This document shows positions 28,561-40,558 of a DNA stretch of 64,000 nucleotides, piece after piece; position 1 is the stretch's first letter, and every line of letters begins with the position of its first letter. This DNA comes from Pomphorhynchus laevis (lineage: Eukaryota; Acanthocephala; Palaeacanthocephala; Echinorhynchida; Pomphorhynchidae): positions 1 through 64,000 of the forward strand of contig WNNJ02001615.1 of NCBI GenBank assembly GCA_012934845.2, read 5' to 3'. Below the pieces are notes generated by a model. It was not told the origin of the DNA, made no database searches, and saw only the letters and a list, made by a program, of their open reading frames with translations. Both the position numbers and the translations under genes were made by a program.

Positions 28561-30085
28561 TTCAGCTCTGAATCAGGTCATGAAGGTTGATTTCGACGAT
28601 GTCATCAAGAAAAAACAATATCTGCAATCTACAATTAGAACTCCGTCCTAATCAATGGGACAAGCGTAAAAATGTTAAAAATGTTGCTCAAGGTGAACAA
28701 CTTCAAAATGGTGATCAGTCCTCTGAATTCTCGCGTCATGAGGTTGCATGTGATTCTCCAGATTGCAAAGTTTGGTTAGTTGTTGTGCCGACCAAGGATG
28801 CCCAGACTTTGTTTTCAAGACGATTCACTTGTGGATTTTGCGTATCAACAGTCAGACAGAATCATTAATGCGTCGCTGAGACCGGGTCGGATTTCGGCTC
28901 ATCGCCAGTTAAGTCACCAGACACAAGTTATCTGCTAAAGTGTACCCAAGAAGCTATGACAAATGTTGGGAGCTGCAATAACTGTTCGACTCCTACCCGT
29001 TTTGAGAGGGCATTGAATGAAAGGGCTACAGTCCAACCAGACAGCAGTGCCTCTGCCCCAACTGTGAATTATGATACGGCGGTGCTAACAATAGATGTAG
29101 CAGTTAATCCTCACAAATCTGCTTTGCAACAATTAAATTGTTTGAACTTATCAACATACAGAACAGAGTCAACAAAAGATTATCAGGCTCTTAGTTCATC
29201 AAGTTCAGAAGCGTCCAATTCATCGCTGACGCTTGATCAAGCTTCAAAAGTTAGTTAGAGCATTAGTTACCGGAAAGATGTCGGTCTGACGACCAGTAAG
29301 AGTCATAGCTATAGCCGTATTCTATCTCCATTTAACAAGGAAAAAATAATCTTCCGGGAATCCTCATATCATCAGGCCGCAGCATTCAACCACCACGATC
29401 AGCGGGCATGATATTGCAAAAGAGAACACAGTGTCCAGGGAAATGTTGAGTCGATCAACTACATATATGCCTAATCGCGGTAGTGATCGGCAGGTTAGTG
29501 CTGCTGTGTCTCGAGATGGTTTCAAGCCTACGGGGAATAATAATATGTACAAAAATGTTAATGACACACATGGACTTAGATCTGGGAATGCTCCTGATAG
29601 AGGTCGATCGGTTCTTTTGGCAAACATACCTGAATCTATTTTAGAGTATTCTCAAGAACGACTCAAAGACGATATAGGGAGTCTTAGGTCGATATTATCA
29701 CATGTTCTATGTTCTTGTGACTCAGAAGTGGTTGGGATCATGATATTAGTTGCTCTGTTCAGACTGGGTAAGCGTAGCCCTCCCAATGACCATTCGCGTC
29801 TTCTTAAGGCCATCTTTTGTGAACCATCACATGCTGAGTTAATTCTTCATAATTCATTTCAACTTAAAGGATTAAACGTTCGGCTCTTGAAGGATCTTGA
29901 TCCTACGGAGCGTAAGACGCTCATTGCTCTCATATAGGTCATTGCTGCCTATATGATTAGGAATCTGTTATATTCAGGACAATGCGTGGAAATACTATTT
30001 GGAGTGATAAAAAACAGAGCTGTAATATACTATACTGCAATATTATTAATTGACAACAAATTGAGCCGATATTTTTTACAAGTTG
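28560..30085 (+). mobile_element. L-B LINE (CR1-like), ORF1 region
   Basis: Frames 28587-28868, 28956-29258 and 29431-29937 encode CR1-type ORF1 pieces. They include a cysteine-bearing N-terminal segment (HEVACDSPDCKVWLVV, FTCGFC) that could be a zinc finger. A conserved block follows: SVLLANIPESILEYSQERLK, then VALFRLGKRSP, LLKAIFCEPSHAELIL and LNVRLLKDLDPTERKTL. Such ORF1s (esterase/RRM-like or zinc-binding) bind LINE RNA. Stops separate the frames. No ORF2 follows in this orientation; instead it meets the 3' end of an opposite-strand L-B copy near 30085. Confidence 0.7.
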
Positions 30086-33000
30086 CTTCACAAGAAATAA
30101 AAAAAAATAAAAAGAATAAGAGTCGATTTGTCCCTCCCTCATCAACGGAACTACTGAAAATCCCACCGTTGTCTTGAGAAGGAAAGGTCATCGTCCAGTA
30201 GGGCGCAGAAACTTGAAGCAGTGGACGACAAAACGGTCGCACTCTGAAGCGAATTCCCAGATTGTACGACTCGTTTGGCAAAGCAGGAAACTGCATGCGT
30301 GTACCTTTGTCTTTTAGCATCAGGGGGTGTCCGTGAAGAGGAGGGTGACCTCTCAGTTGCAGTAGATGTGACAGTGGATGATCTTTAGTGTGCAGAATTT
30401 TCCAAACAAGAGAGAGATCTCGCTTGTCACAGATATATCGCAGACAAGGCATATTTAATATCTGGAGGCGTTTCCCGTAGCCAAAAATATACAGCCCTGA
30501 GACTAATTTAGTTGTTGATCTGAACACTTTCTCCAATGCACGACGCTCATAAGTAGTTTCGGGATAACAAGCTGGCGATGAATATAAGATATGGCTCAAG
30601 AAAAACGCATTTGCTAAGGTATGGTAGCATAACGGATCTATGCCTATCATAGCTCGACGAGTATGTCCTATTAAGCGTTTTGTGATGCAACACACGTAGT
30701 CTGAATGCTTTCGAGTGGATAAGTCAGCACAAACCCAAACTCTCGAATCTTTATATGAGTAGGTTCTTTCGATACTAATTGAACCATACTGGTACTTAAT
30801 TCCAAGATGATTACATGATCTTCGTGATATACACATACATGTACATTTAGCGGAATTGATCCTCAAGTGATTTCGTTCAGACCAATTGGATATAATGTCG
30901 ACGTCGCTTTGTAAATGCTGTTGATCAAGATCGGAAATAATAGGTCGTCAAACTTTAAAATCATCTGCATATAATATACTGAATGAACTGATATTTGGTA
31001 TCAACTCGTTGATATACAGACTGAATAAGATAAGACCCAATACACTTCCCTGTGGAACATCTAACAACACTGGAAATGGACTCGACAGCGACTCACTTAC
31101 TCATACGACACTTTGTCGGTTGGAAAGGAATACACGAATTCAGTTTATGATCATCTTACCAAGATGAATGTGCTCCAACTTCTCAATAAGACGCATGTGA
31201 TTAACTGAGTCGAACGCTTGTGAGAAATCAAAGAAAATGACATCAACTGGTATACCTTGATCATAATAGTGGTACCAATTTTCACGTGTATGTACAAGAT
31301 TAGTAGTCGTGGAATAAACTTTTCGGACGCTATGCTGTACTGGGTTCAAAATTTGAAATCTATCTAGAAATTCTATTATTCGTCGCTTAATCAATCTCTT
31401 TAGCACACGACAACACACAAGTGAGACTAATAGGCCTATAATTGTCAATGGACGAACTATTCCCTTTCTTATAAATACGACAGATGATGGAATTCTACCA
31501 ATCAGAAGGAACAACGCCAAAAGCAACAGACGCAGAGAAAATATTGTAAAGCGGATGACATATTATGTCAGCGATGTTGCGCAAATATACGGGCCGTTAG
31601 CCCTGGACCCGCACCTGCTTTGCATTTAAGTTTCCAAAACTCTTGTAGAACATCATCACATCGGAAGAGGTCTCTGGTGTCATCTCCGGGCGATTCAAAT
31701 GTACACGGATCACCCATTGTCACATCCTTATCTTCAAGATTCAAAGAATGGAAATGATTTCCAAACATATTTGATATCTGCAAATAATCAGTTATGAATT
31801 TTCCATCGTTACGCTGTATGCAATTTATAGGTTTACAGCGCGTATGCTTAGCAATCACATACCTAAAGAAAGAGCGGGGATCACGGTGACAGTTTATACT
31901 TAGCTGTTTTTCGAAAGATCGCCTACCAGTTCGCTTCATGGATGTAACGAGGTTTCGCCATTTCTTATAAGTGCTGAAATTAGCCCTGTCTTTACGATAG
32001 TCATTAAAGGCCGTACGTCTCATCTTTAAAGCATGTTTTATGTCGCTATTAAACCAAGGCGGTGAGATCGATGTCAAACAGTATTTACTCTGAAGAGGGG
32101 AGAAACGATTAAGGAGGTGGTACAGAGTATCCCTTAAAACTGCCATGAATATTCGACGCAAACATTAAAAGCATCCAACCACTTTACCCCAACGAGATCT
32201 TTACTAGAGCAAAGTCAGTCTTGAATGGGTTTACAGACAACGTCGGATTTACGCCATGTGAGTAGACATCACTCAGACCAATCGAAATGACCACATGATC
32301 TGAATGACCTATTGGGTCCAGATAGCTTAATCTATCGAGAATGTCATATGGTACAGTAAGGCATAAATCCAAAAGTGAATGTGAATCCAGTTAAAATCTT
32401 GTACTCTGACTGACATGTTGCTTAAGAGCCAAGCTGTTTATTAAGCCAAGTAGCTTCAAACTCTCGACATCCGAGTCATTGTAAGTGTAATTAACCCAAT
32501 TGACAGATGACATGTTGAAATCACCGAGAACAACAAATCTATCACAATGACTACTTCTCTCCATTAAAGCAGCTATGCTATCTGTGTTTGATATTGGAGA
32601 ACGATACACAGTCAATACCGTTATTGGGTGTTGACAATATAGCCTAATACACAATGCTTCATTATGATTAATAGCATCACTAAGAGTTTCAATTACTCAG
32701 AATTGAAGCCTATTAGAGATATACGCGATAACACCTCATCCAATCTTGCCTGTTCTATTACTTCTACTTATGCTGTATCCCTCAATGAATATATCTACGT
32801 CTGCTATTGACGAGCTAAGCCAAGATTCTGTGAAAATACCTACATCTGGTACGATATCTTGAAATAGACATTTTATTTCATCTAACTTATTAAGTAGACT
32901 ACGAATATTCGAGTAAATGATTTTTAAACCACCATTATTTGTGCTCAACTTGAAGGAAGAATCGCGAAGAAATTTTCGAAATTCACGAATACACCGATCG

Positions 33001-33450
33001 ACATTGAGGCAAGGTAAAACAGTGAATATTTCACGTCTTAGGCGGAGGGCGCCAAAGTGGTAAGAAGGTTTGCAGGATTGAGCACATCTGACAGTCCCTT
33101 CCAATGAATATGTAGACGCCTCCGCACAACTCGAAAATTTTGTATTGTAAAAATTTTTTCACCCACCTCTAATCGACATGCTAACTCTGATTTAGCCTCT
33201 TTCAAACGTAATCGATCATCTATGCTCAGATCGCGTAGCAGACGTATACTCGACCCTTTCAAACGATGTACGCCTTTAATATTATGTGAATAATTTCAGC
33301 AGAGTTGAACACCACTTTGAGCAGTCGGGGTCTCAACTCACAACTTATCTTACCGAGACGAAAAGCGGCCTTTATCTTTATGCTCTTAACAACTTCGTCT
33401 TGACATTCATGCAATACCACCGAAATAATGGATTGTAAATGACCCAAGTC
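30085..33450 (-). mobile_element. L-B LINE, minus-strand copy with endonuclease and RT
   Basis: Reading 5' to 3' on the minus strand: end of ORF1 (GSSIRLLRDLSIDDRLRLK, near 33262), an APE-type endonuclease (IYSNIRSLLNKLDEIK near 32930, FVVLGDFNMSSVNW near 32530, DPIGHSDHVVISI near 32310), the linker LTSISPPWFNSDIKHALK near 32060, and RT motifs (IIFFDFSQAFDSVNH near 31215, VPQGSVLG near 31045, LYADD near 30955). A C-terminal region (SHILYSSPACYPETTYERRA) and an A-rich 3' end near 30090 follow. It is interrupted by several stops and frameshifts, so dead, but the catalytic YADD is kept. Confidence 0.85.
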
Positions 33451-34275
33451 GTCATCTAATCGTGCCTGGCGATTTATAGTGACAGATACCTTTATGTTTG
33501 CAATAATAACACACTGTTCACGGTTATGAAAGTCTTCCCTTCTTTAAGGTACCTGACTTGAGTCATATGCAGATGCCATGCTATTAAGTGAAGGAGTGTC
33601 TTGAGACTTAATCCCATTTGCTTCTGAAACACCTCTAAGAAATACAGACCTAGTCATGCCTACTTCATGTTGAATGTTACCTGGCGTCATTATTGAGGAT
33701 TTTATGGATTCATGTTGAGGTAGTGCGATTATTACTAAAGATCGTCGTCGCGATCTTCAGCAGAGTTGATTTCAGCAGAGTTGAACACCACTTTGAGCAG
33801 TCTTTAGCAGAGTTAATTTCAGCAGAGTTAAACACCAATTTAAGCATTCTGGGTATCAACTCATTACTTATCTTACCGAGACAAAAAGCGGCCTTTATCT
33901 TCATGCTCTTAACAACTTCGTCTTGACATTCATGCAATACCACCGAAAGAATGGATTGTAAATGACCAAAGTCGTCATCTAATCGTGCCTGGCTATTTAT
34001 AGCGACAGATTCCTTTACGTTTGAAATAATTACACACTGTTCACGTTATGAAAGTCTTCCCTTCTTCGAGGTACCTGACGAGAGTCATATGTAGATGCCA
34101 TGCTATTAAGTGAAGGAGTGTTTTGAGAGTTAATCACATTTGCTTCTGAAACACCTCTAAGAAGTACATACATAGTCATGCCTACTTCATGTTGAATGTT
34201 ACCTGGCGTCATTATTGAGGATTTTATGGATTCATTTTGAGGTTGTGCGGTTATTACTGAAGATCGTCGTCGCGA
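33240..34275 (-). repeat. Tandem duplication of L-B ORF1 segment
   Basis: The block about 33275-33750 recurs at about 33790-34275. Shared landmarks are CTTATCTTACCGAGAC, ATTCATGCAATACCACCGAA, GCCATGCTATTAAGTGAAGG and GATCGTCGTCGCGATAT. It encodes the minus-strand ORF1 domain (HECQDEVVKSIKIKAAFRLG in one copy, KSMKIKAAFCLGK in the other). A short triplication of CAGCAGAGTTGA lies at the junction (33760-33830). Confidence 0.8.
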
Positions 34276-34289
34276 TATCCGTAGTATAA

Positions 34290-37245
34290 AGCTTAAATTA
34301 GATGAACTGAGATTTCGTGTTGACCAAATTAAGCTTAGTATAGTCGAAATTAGAAAATCTTGGCTTCACGGTGATGTAGTTGATGGCGAGATTTCCATAC
34401 ATGGTTATACGCTCTTGCGAATTGACAGGGAAGGTGTTAGAGGTGGAGGAGTGGTACTTTATGTACGTAATGATGTCAATATTACATTTTTGCACTCTTC
34501 TTCCTCTGGTAAAGTCGAGGGTTTGTGTAGTCTGATTAGATTTCCTAATGCAGCGCCAGTTGCAATTGGGGTAGTGTATCATACACCTTTGGCTGCCACG
34601 AGTAGGCTTATTGACAAGTTAGAATAATATATTTTAAACAATACTAGTACGTTAGTGATTGGTGAATTCAATATGCCTAGTGTTGATTGGAGTACATATA
34701 CAGCGCTATCTAGTTGTGATGGTGAGTCTAGTGCTCTTTCAGAGAGTGTCACTTACAGTGGTCTTAGTCAACATGTTTGCAGTAACACTCGTTTTGCAAA
34801 GGACAATAGTTCTCTTTTGGATCTTTGCTTATGCTCTAATAGTCGGATTGTTAGCAGCAATAAGCTTGAAACACGGATTGGACTATCGGATCATTGCCTG
34901 GTAGTTGTTAAGTTAAGATTCTCTTCTAGGGTAAGTGGAGATGTTAGTGGTAATAGTGGTAAACGAGAGGTTAATGTTTTTAAGACTGATATCACTGCAG
35001 TCTCTTTACTGTTATCGAAAGTACAGTGGCTAAACCATAATCTCGTAGGTGTACACGCAGCATGGCAACAATTTCGAGAGACTCTGTACTCCTTAATAGT
35101 AAAATTTTCTCCTCTTAGACATGTGCGTTGCCGTAAGCAGGCGGCTTGGTTTGATTATGAATTGCGATCTGATTGGAAAACTCGTAACTCAGTGTTTAGA
35201 GATTTTAAGAATGGTCAATGTGCATATAATGATTTCAAACACTCAAGAAATCTGTTTAATACTTTGAAAAAGCAAAAACGATTTGCGTTTGAGAAATCTC
35301 TAGCAAAGCGATGCTTGTATGATGTGAGATCACTTTTCAGGTATGTGCCCGGTCGTAGAGCACCTAAATCTTCGATTGCTCAGCATTTTGACGACATTAC
35401 TGTTGATGTACTCTCGGAGCGTTTTTCTGCGCACTATGTAGCCGTGGTAGAGCATGAGAATATTCCCCGAGTAGAACAGCAATACACCCTTGTGTCATTT
35501 GCTTCACCTGTCACCTGTCTTGATTTTGGCATTTCCAAAATGATCTCGCCTGGGGACGTTGATAAAGAATCATGTCGTTTAAAATCATCCAACTCCAAGG
35601 GTCCCGACTTGCTTCCTTCTGTTTCTCTACGTAGCTTGGCTAGCTCGATATTTGGTCTGTTGTGTGACTTATTTAGACAATCTATTCTTGATGGTGCTCT
35701 TCCGAATGTCTGGAAGCAGTCTGTAATCCATCCGATTTTCAAAGGAGGTGCTCGCTCATCGGTTGATAATTATAGGCTAATCAGTATAACTTGTGTATGC
35801 TGTCGAATTTTGGAAAGGCTTGTGCATGCTTTTATGGTTGATTTCTTCAGTAGGAATAATGTATTAGCTCCTGAGCAGCACGGGTTCAGAAAGGGTCACT
35901 CTATTGTCTCCAATTTGCACTTTGATCACTGTTCCTGGTCAGAAAACAAGGTGAATTCTGTAAATACCGACATCATATTTTTCGATTTTTCAAAAGCGTT
36001 TGATCAAGTTGATCATGACCTGCTTCTTATGAAACTGACAAACACAGGAATTTCTATTGCTCTTGTTAATTGGATCAGGGCCTTTATGCATCAACGAAAC
36101 TCCAGAGTGCGTGTTGATAATACACTATCGTCGGTTAGGCCTTGTCACATTGGTGTTCCTCAGGGATCCGTTTTAGGTCCACTGTTATTCAGTATATATG
36201 TAAATGATTTACCTGCAACTATTTGCTCGTCGGTGCTATTGTATGCTAATGACTTAAAGATTTGGAGGGGTGTTTACTCGAATAATGATATTAGCATTTT
36301 ACAGATAGATATTGATAGGGTCGAGTTATGGGCGGTGAGCAACATTGTGATGAATGCCACCAAATGCAAGCACATGCGTGTTCTGGGTAGAGTTGTAAAA
36401 TCCCCGTCAGCAGTTAAATACATTTATTGTGGTCGTGAAATAGATAGTGTTGTAAGCTATAAGGATTTGGGAGTATTGATTGACTACAACCTGAGAACTG
36501 CCCAACATACCGCTCTTGCATGTGCAAACGCTAATAAAATGGTAGGGGTCATTAGGCGCACATTCTTAGCTCTTGATCCGGTTGCTCTTCGGCCTCTAAT
36601 TTTGACTCACGTTCTGAATTGGTTGTTGTATGCGGCCCCTTGTGTATACCCATGCACAGTTGGGGAACACTTGATCTCTGAGAGAGTGCTTCGTCGTGCA
36701 ACAAAGTTGGCGCCGATCTTGGCGCAAATGCCCTATGAGTGTCGTTTGGAATGTCTTCGGCTTGAGACCGTTTCTTGGACCCGTCAGTATATCGATATGA
36801 ATATGGTGTGGTGAGTTCTTCGTTCCTCAAATCATACTCTTCAAATGTGTTTACAACTGCGACAGTCAGCATTCCTTCGCGGACACAGTTTGACTTTTAG
36901 CCGGAATTTAGTGAATAAGTCCCGGTGTATACAATTTCAACGAAGAGTAGTTGGACTTTGGAACAAACTGGATGGAGGGACTGTTTGCAGCAGTGGTGCC
37001 TCAGCATTCAAGTCCGGATTACGGATGGATCTTACTATGTGCAAGGAAGTTTTCCCCTAACAGGATCCTGTTATGGATCCTAACAGGATCCATCCATAAC
37101 AGGATGGATCCTGTAATGCGCAAGAAAGTGTTTCCGATAGATGTGAAATTTTTATGATTTTGTTGATTTTTATTTCATGTGAACCGGCCATTTAAATCCC
37201 TGCTTGTAAGCCGTTGAAACAATAATGTTTCGGCCTACGCAAAGG
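34290..37245 (+). mobile_element. L-B LINE, plus-strand copy with near-complete ORF2
   Basis: The endonuclease begins near 34290 (LKLDELRFRVDQIKLS, then RGGGVVLYVRNDV). One stop lies at 34625-34627, then an open frame 34655-36814 of 719 codons. That frame holds FNMPSVDWSTYT, GLSDHCLVVVKL, the SDWKTRNSVFRD linker, IFFDFSKAFDQVDHDLL, VPQGSVLGPLLF and CR1-type thumb and C-terminal regions. A 3' piece (FQRRVVGLWNKLDGG) runs on to about 37060. The catalytic box reads YAND, not YADD (AAT at 36248-36250), which should abolish polymerase activity. The long open frame suggests a fairly recent insertion. It starts exactly where the duplicated minus-strand ORF1 block ends. Confidence 0.88.
37042..37120. 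repeat. Clustered GGATCC inverted repeats in L-B 3' region
   Basis: Alternating AACAGGATCC and GGATCCTGTTATGGATCC blocks form overlapping hairpins just after the L-B coding end. This could be a structured 3' untranslated region for reverse-transcriptase recognition; that is inference. Confidence 0.6.
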
Positions 37246-37299
37246 CGCAAATGAATATGAGTTTCAACAATTCTTTTAACAAAGCCTGAAAACCTAAAG

Positions 37300-38000
37300 G
37301 TTCGTCTACACTATTAACATTACAGCATCACACCATTGGATCAAAATAAGTAAGAATATCAGATTGATTTACATTAACCCAGTTATGCAACACTACTTGT
37401 GAACGAATCTATGAAGGAACACCTTGAAGTTAGCATCTTTATTATAAGCACATAATGATTACTGTTTCTTATCGGTGGATCATGATGTAAACTTAGCACA
37501 TCACTAATACATTTTGTGAATAAATCTAACGTTGACTATGTTTGACCAAAATAGGGGGACTACGAAAAAATAAATCAATAAGTTGTTCATTAACCTCAGA
37601 AGATTTTAAGGTGTTCTGAGTATCCCATTCAATGTTAAGCATATTCAAATAAACAAGTAGTAGGAAAACATTGTAATTAAATCACTAATATCGGTTTAAT
37701 CTGTTCAAACTTCAGAGGTATATATAGTGAACGGTAAACCACGCAAAATCGTGTATTTTACTTTTCTACGGAAACTGTGAAGGATAATATTTTGTAAGAT
37801 TAGTTGGGATTACTGAGAGTGCCTAGATTTATTAATACCAAACCATCACGAACATATGCCGCAACGCCACCACCGTCACATCAGATATACGATCACACCT
37901 CAATATGGAATAATGTTGAATGGGTATATTATCATAGTCAATGTGACAATGAAACCAAGATTCTGATATACAGAACATATCAAAATAAATTAAAAATTAC
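37300..38000 (-). mobile_element. LINE endonuclease remnant
   Basis: Minus-strand frames contain GGVAAYVRDGL (near 37855), the conserved GGGVA.YV..G. strand of APE-type LINE endonucleases, with an ESWF-like block just upstream (near 37965). It is AT-enriched and broken. Probably an old CR1-like copy related to L-B. Confidence 0.5.
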
Positions 38001-38079
38001 AGAGCTTTTAAAACATAAATAATAAAAATTACAGAGCTTTTAAAACTTAAATAATAAAAATTACAGAACTTTTAAAACA
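37986..38079. repeat. Tandem repeat, three units of about 34 bp
   Basis: AAAAATTACAGAGCTTTTAA occurs three times (the third with AGAAC) at roughly 34-bp spacing. Confidence 0.85.
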
Positions 38080-38560
38080 GTCGATTGTTTAAAGCACTCG
38101 CTTTAACAAAATTGACAAAACTAATTACATTTTTATCAATTCTCATAATTCGTGTGGCAGTCTTCGTTGATAATATTTGTCGATGATCGTACATTGAGTT
38201 CCGATGAATACTTATCACTCATTTTGTATCAAACGTTGAAATCCCGAACGACATCCAAACATACTTCGAGCATTGTTTAAACCAAAACTTTACATGATGG
38301 ATATATGCCTATCAATCTTCTGTTAATATTTTTATGAATACATATCCCGATAATCAGATTTTAAATGCTATTATTTAGTTAGCATTTAAAAGACGATACA
38401 ATAATATCAATTTATTATTATTTGACTATCACTTCCTCATGACCTTTTCGTTTTCAAGTTCAACAAAAGTCTGTACAATTTTAACGAGTACGTTATCTTT
38501 CAATAATAATAACAATTTTATTACAAAAGATTAAATATAGGATAAATAGGTTAGATAAAT
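38080..38560. other. AT-rich spacer
   Basis: No gene is supported. Confidence 0.3.
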
Positions 38561-38985
38561 AGGTTAGAAAAGACAAAAAATAACAGAAAACATAAAAGAT
38601 CATCTTATTCCTTCCGTCTCCATAATAATCACGGCCTCAGGTCCGGAGGGATCTGAGTCCCACAGCCAATCCAACACGCCGCTCTCCAACTGAACCACCC
38701 GGGGTCTTTCACCCCCGAAGAGCCAAATCGAGCCGGACTATGCTGGGTAATCGAGATATGATCAGCTTTAGAAACCTTAGCCTTTGCTCTGGGGGACGTC
38801 CTCTAGAAATGAAGACTAATCCCGAGATAGACCAAGTGCCCCCAGAGACGCACCTGGGTTTTTCCATTAAATGACAGATACTGGGCCCGTTTCATAGCCC
38901 ACCTAGCTCTCTTCAGGATACGTTGCATTATCTTCCAACAACATCGCAAATATATCGTTACATGTCAGCTTTCGTTTTTCTTAAT
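38560..38985 (-). mobile_element. GC-rich LINE-like 3' fragment
   Basis: The minus frame ending near 38605 reads RVVQLESGVLDWLWDSDPSG, then PEAVIIMETEGIR and stop. Further 5' is IMQRILKRARWAMKRAQYLS. The composition and the short A/T-repeat tail on the minus strand (38500-38600) fit a 5'-truncated non-LTR element. I cannot name the clade. A tRNA-like resemblance in the same tract is discussed among rejected ideas. Confidence 0.4.
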
Positions 38986-38987
38986 AA

Positions 38988-39123
38988 TTAAATCAGCTAA
39001 CTGAGTCTACGTATTGTTATATAATTATAAAATAAACAAAACATAATAATGCTAAATCAAAATTTAATAATTAAATAATAAAATTAATAATTGTTTTTAG
39101 ATTTTCTATAATTTTAATCAAGT

Positions 39124-39154
<31 letters not shown>

Positions 39155-39430
39155 ATTTAAAATAAACGTCATTTTTATGAATTGACTAATAAATAACAGA
39201 CGTTGTATCAGAATAAGAATTAGAGGTCATCAGGAGGAACTGCTATGCTATCAGGTTTCGGCCCCTAACTCCTCTACCCAACATAGCAGCGGGGCCAAAT
39301 ACATGCTAATGATGTATTTCCTCTGAAATAACTATCTAGTATCTTATTCTAATGCAAAGTATATTATTTATTATTCATCCATAAAAATTTGCCACTTAAG
39401 AGTTTAAATTTATTCTTTATATTATTGTGT
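38988..39430 (-). mobile_element. Penelope-like element tail, solo copy
   Basis: Nearly identical to 8188-8625 (the PLE1 tail), with the same GCTAACTGAGTCTACGTATT start, pseudoknot core (39240-39296) and ATTATTTATTATTCATCCAT end. It stops at about 39430, just inside the RT 3' end, where simple TTATTGTA repeats follow. Confidence 0.8.
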
Positions 39431-40320
39431 TGATGTTATATTATTGTATTATTGTATTATTGTATTACTTTATATTATTGTTTGATTTATTATTATATTA
39501 ATGTTATAGCCAATGTAACATATGTTGGTCCTGTTATATGGTTAGATTTATCTACTTCCAATTAATCGATTCGGGTGAATGGCGATACATTAAAAATATA
39601 CTAGGCCTAACACAAAAAACTCACTCAACCCAAGTAGCCGCCTTGACCACTGTATATCCATTCTTTGTTGATTTTCGACATCAATTTGGTATTCCAAAAA
39701 CATTTTCGACAACACATTATGCAATACACCACCAAAGTTAGCCTCCTCAAACCAGATATCATTGCAGCTTCGAAATCCTTTCGACCTCTTTGGTTAAAAC
39801 CACAAAACTTAAAAAAGCCGGATATCGTTTGAGTTCCATTACATGGTTCCCTTGGCAATCTTTGCACCAATCGTATTCCGTGTCGTCATCATTTGGGTCA
39901 TTGTCGCCGCAGATTTTGTAACACACAAACCCCTTAAATACCCCACTTATTTCATTGTTCCATAATTTCCACAATTCCATTAATCAAAATTGATTCTGTA
40001 TCGTTCAACACTTCTATCACTGCCGTTTTTAAGAAATCATTTCGTCTGCGTTGTCAAGATTATAGTCTAACAAGAACCCCAGGTAGCAAACACGAACATT
40101 GATTTATTGTATTTGCCTTGTAATTGTTTTCACTTGCCCAGAGCAGATATGCTGCAAAGGGTCTTTAATAATATATAATACATTTTGTTTTATGTTATTT
40201 TGATGTTATTTTTATTATAATAAAAATAACATTATTTTTTATTTAATGTAAATTATTATCGTATTATATATTAAATTTACGGGCTATATAAATTCGCATT
40301 TGTTGATTATTTGGGATAAA
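39431..40320. other. Unassigned DNA upstream of DCAF7
   Basis: Begins with a short (TATTATTG)n tract. Between 39530 and 40000 the GC content rises and both strands hold short open frames (e.g. minus 39980-39759), but I recognise no protein and cannot say which strand, if any, codes. Confidence 0.3.
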
Positions 40321-40346
40321 TTCCAATTTAATTAAGAACAAGTTGA

Positions 40347-40460
40347 AAATGTAATTACGGACCTACTTTTTTATGTAATGGTTTATTTTCTGCATTTTAA
40401 ATTGCTCAGAAAGGTTTGTTTCCGGATTTGTTAACGACTAGTGGCGAACATTTAAAATGT
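40347..40460 (+). pseudogene. Duplicated DCAF7 intron 2/exon 3 fragment
   Basis: About 110 bp here parallels 40901-41015: a GTAATTA donor-like start, a T-rich run ending TTGCTCAG, then codons reading KGLFPDLLTTSGEH against the true exon's [14 protein letters not shown]. Similarity fades after about 14 codons. It lies upstream of exon 1 and cannot be used in the normal mRNA. Confidence 0.7.
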
Positions 40461-40558
40461 CATATAATCATGTTAAACTTATTTTATGAATTAAATCTAA
40501 ATTAGTTTAAACATCTACTTTGATAGTGATAAGGATTTCGACGTTTTAAATTGAAGAT

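Noticed and set aside
38630-38705. tRNA-like or tRNA-derived SINE promoter on the minus strand (GGTGGTTCAGTTGGAGAGC, then GGACTCAGATCC)
   Set aside because: The A-box and B-box likeness is partial, no cloverleaf closes, and a coding frame (WLWDSDPSGPEAVIIMETE) runs through the same bases, which fits a LINE fragment better.
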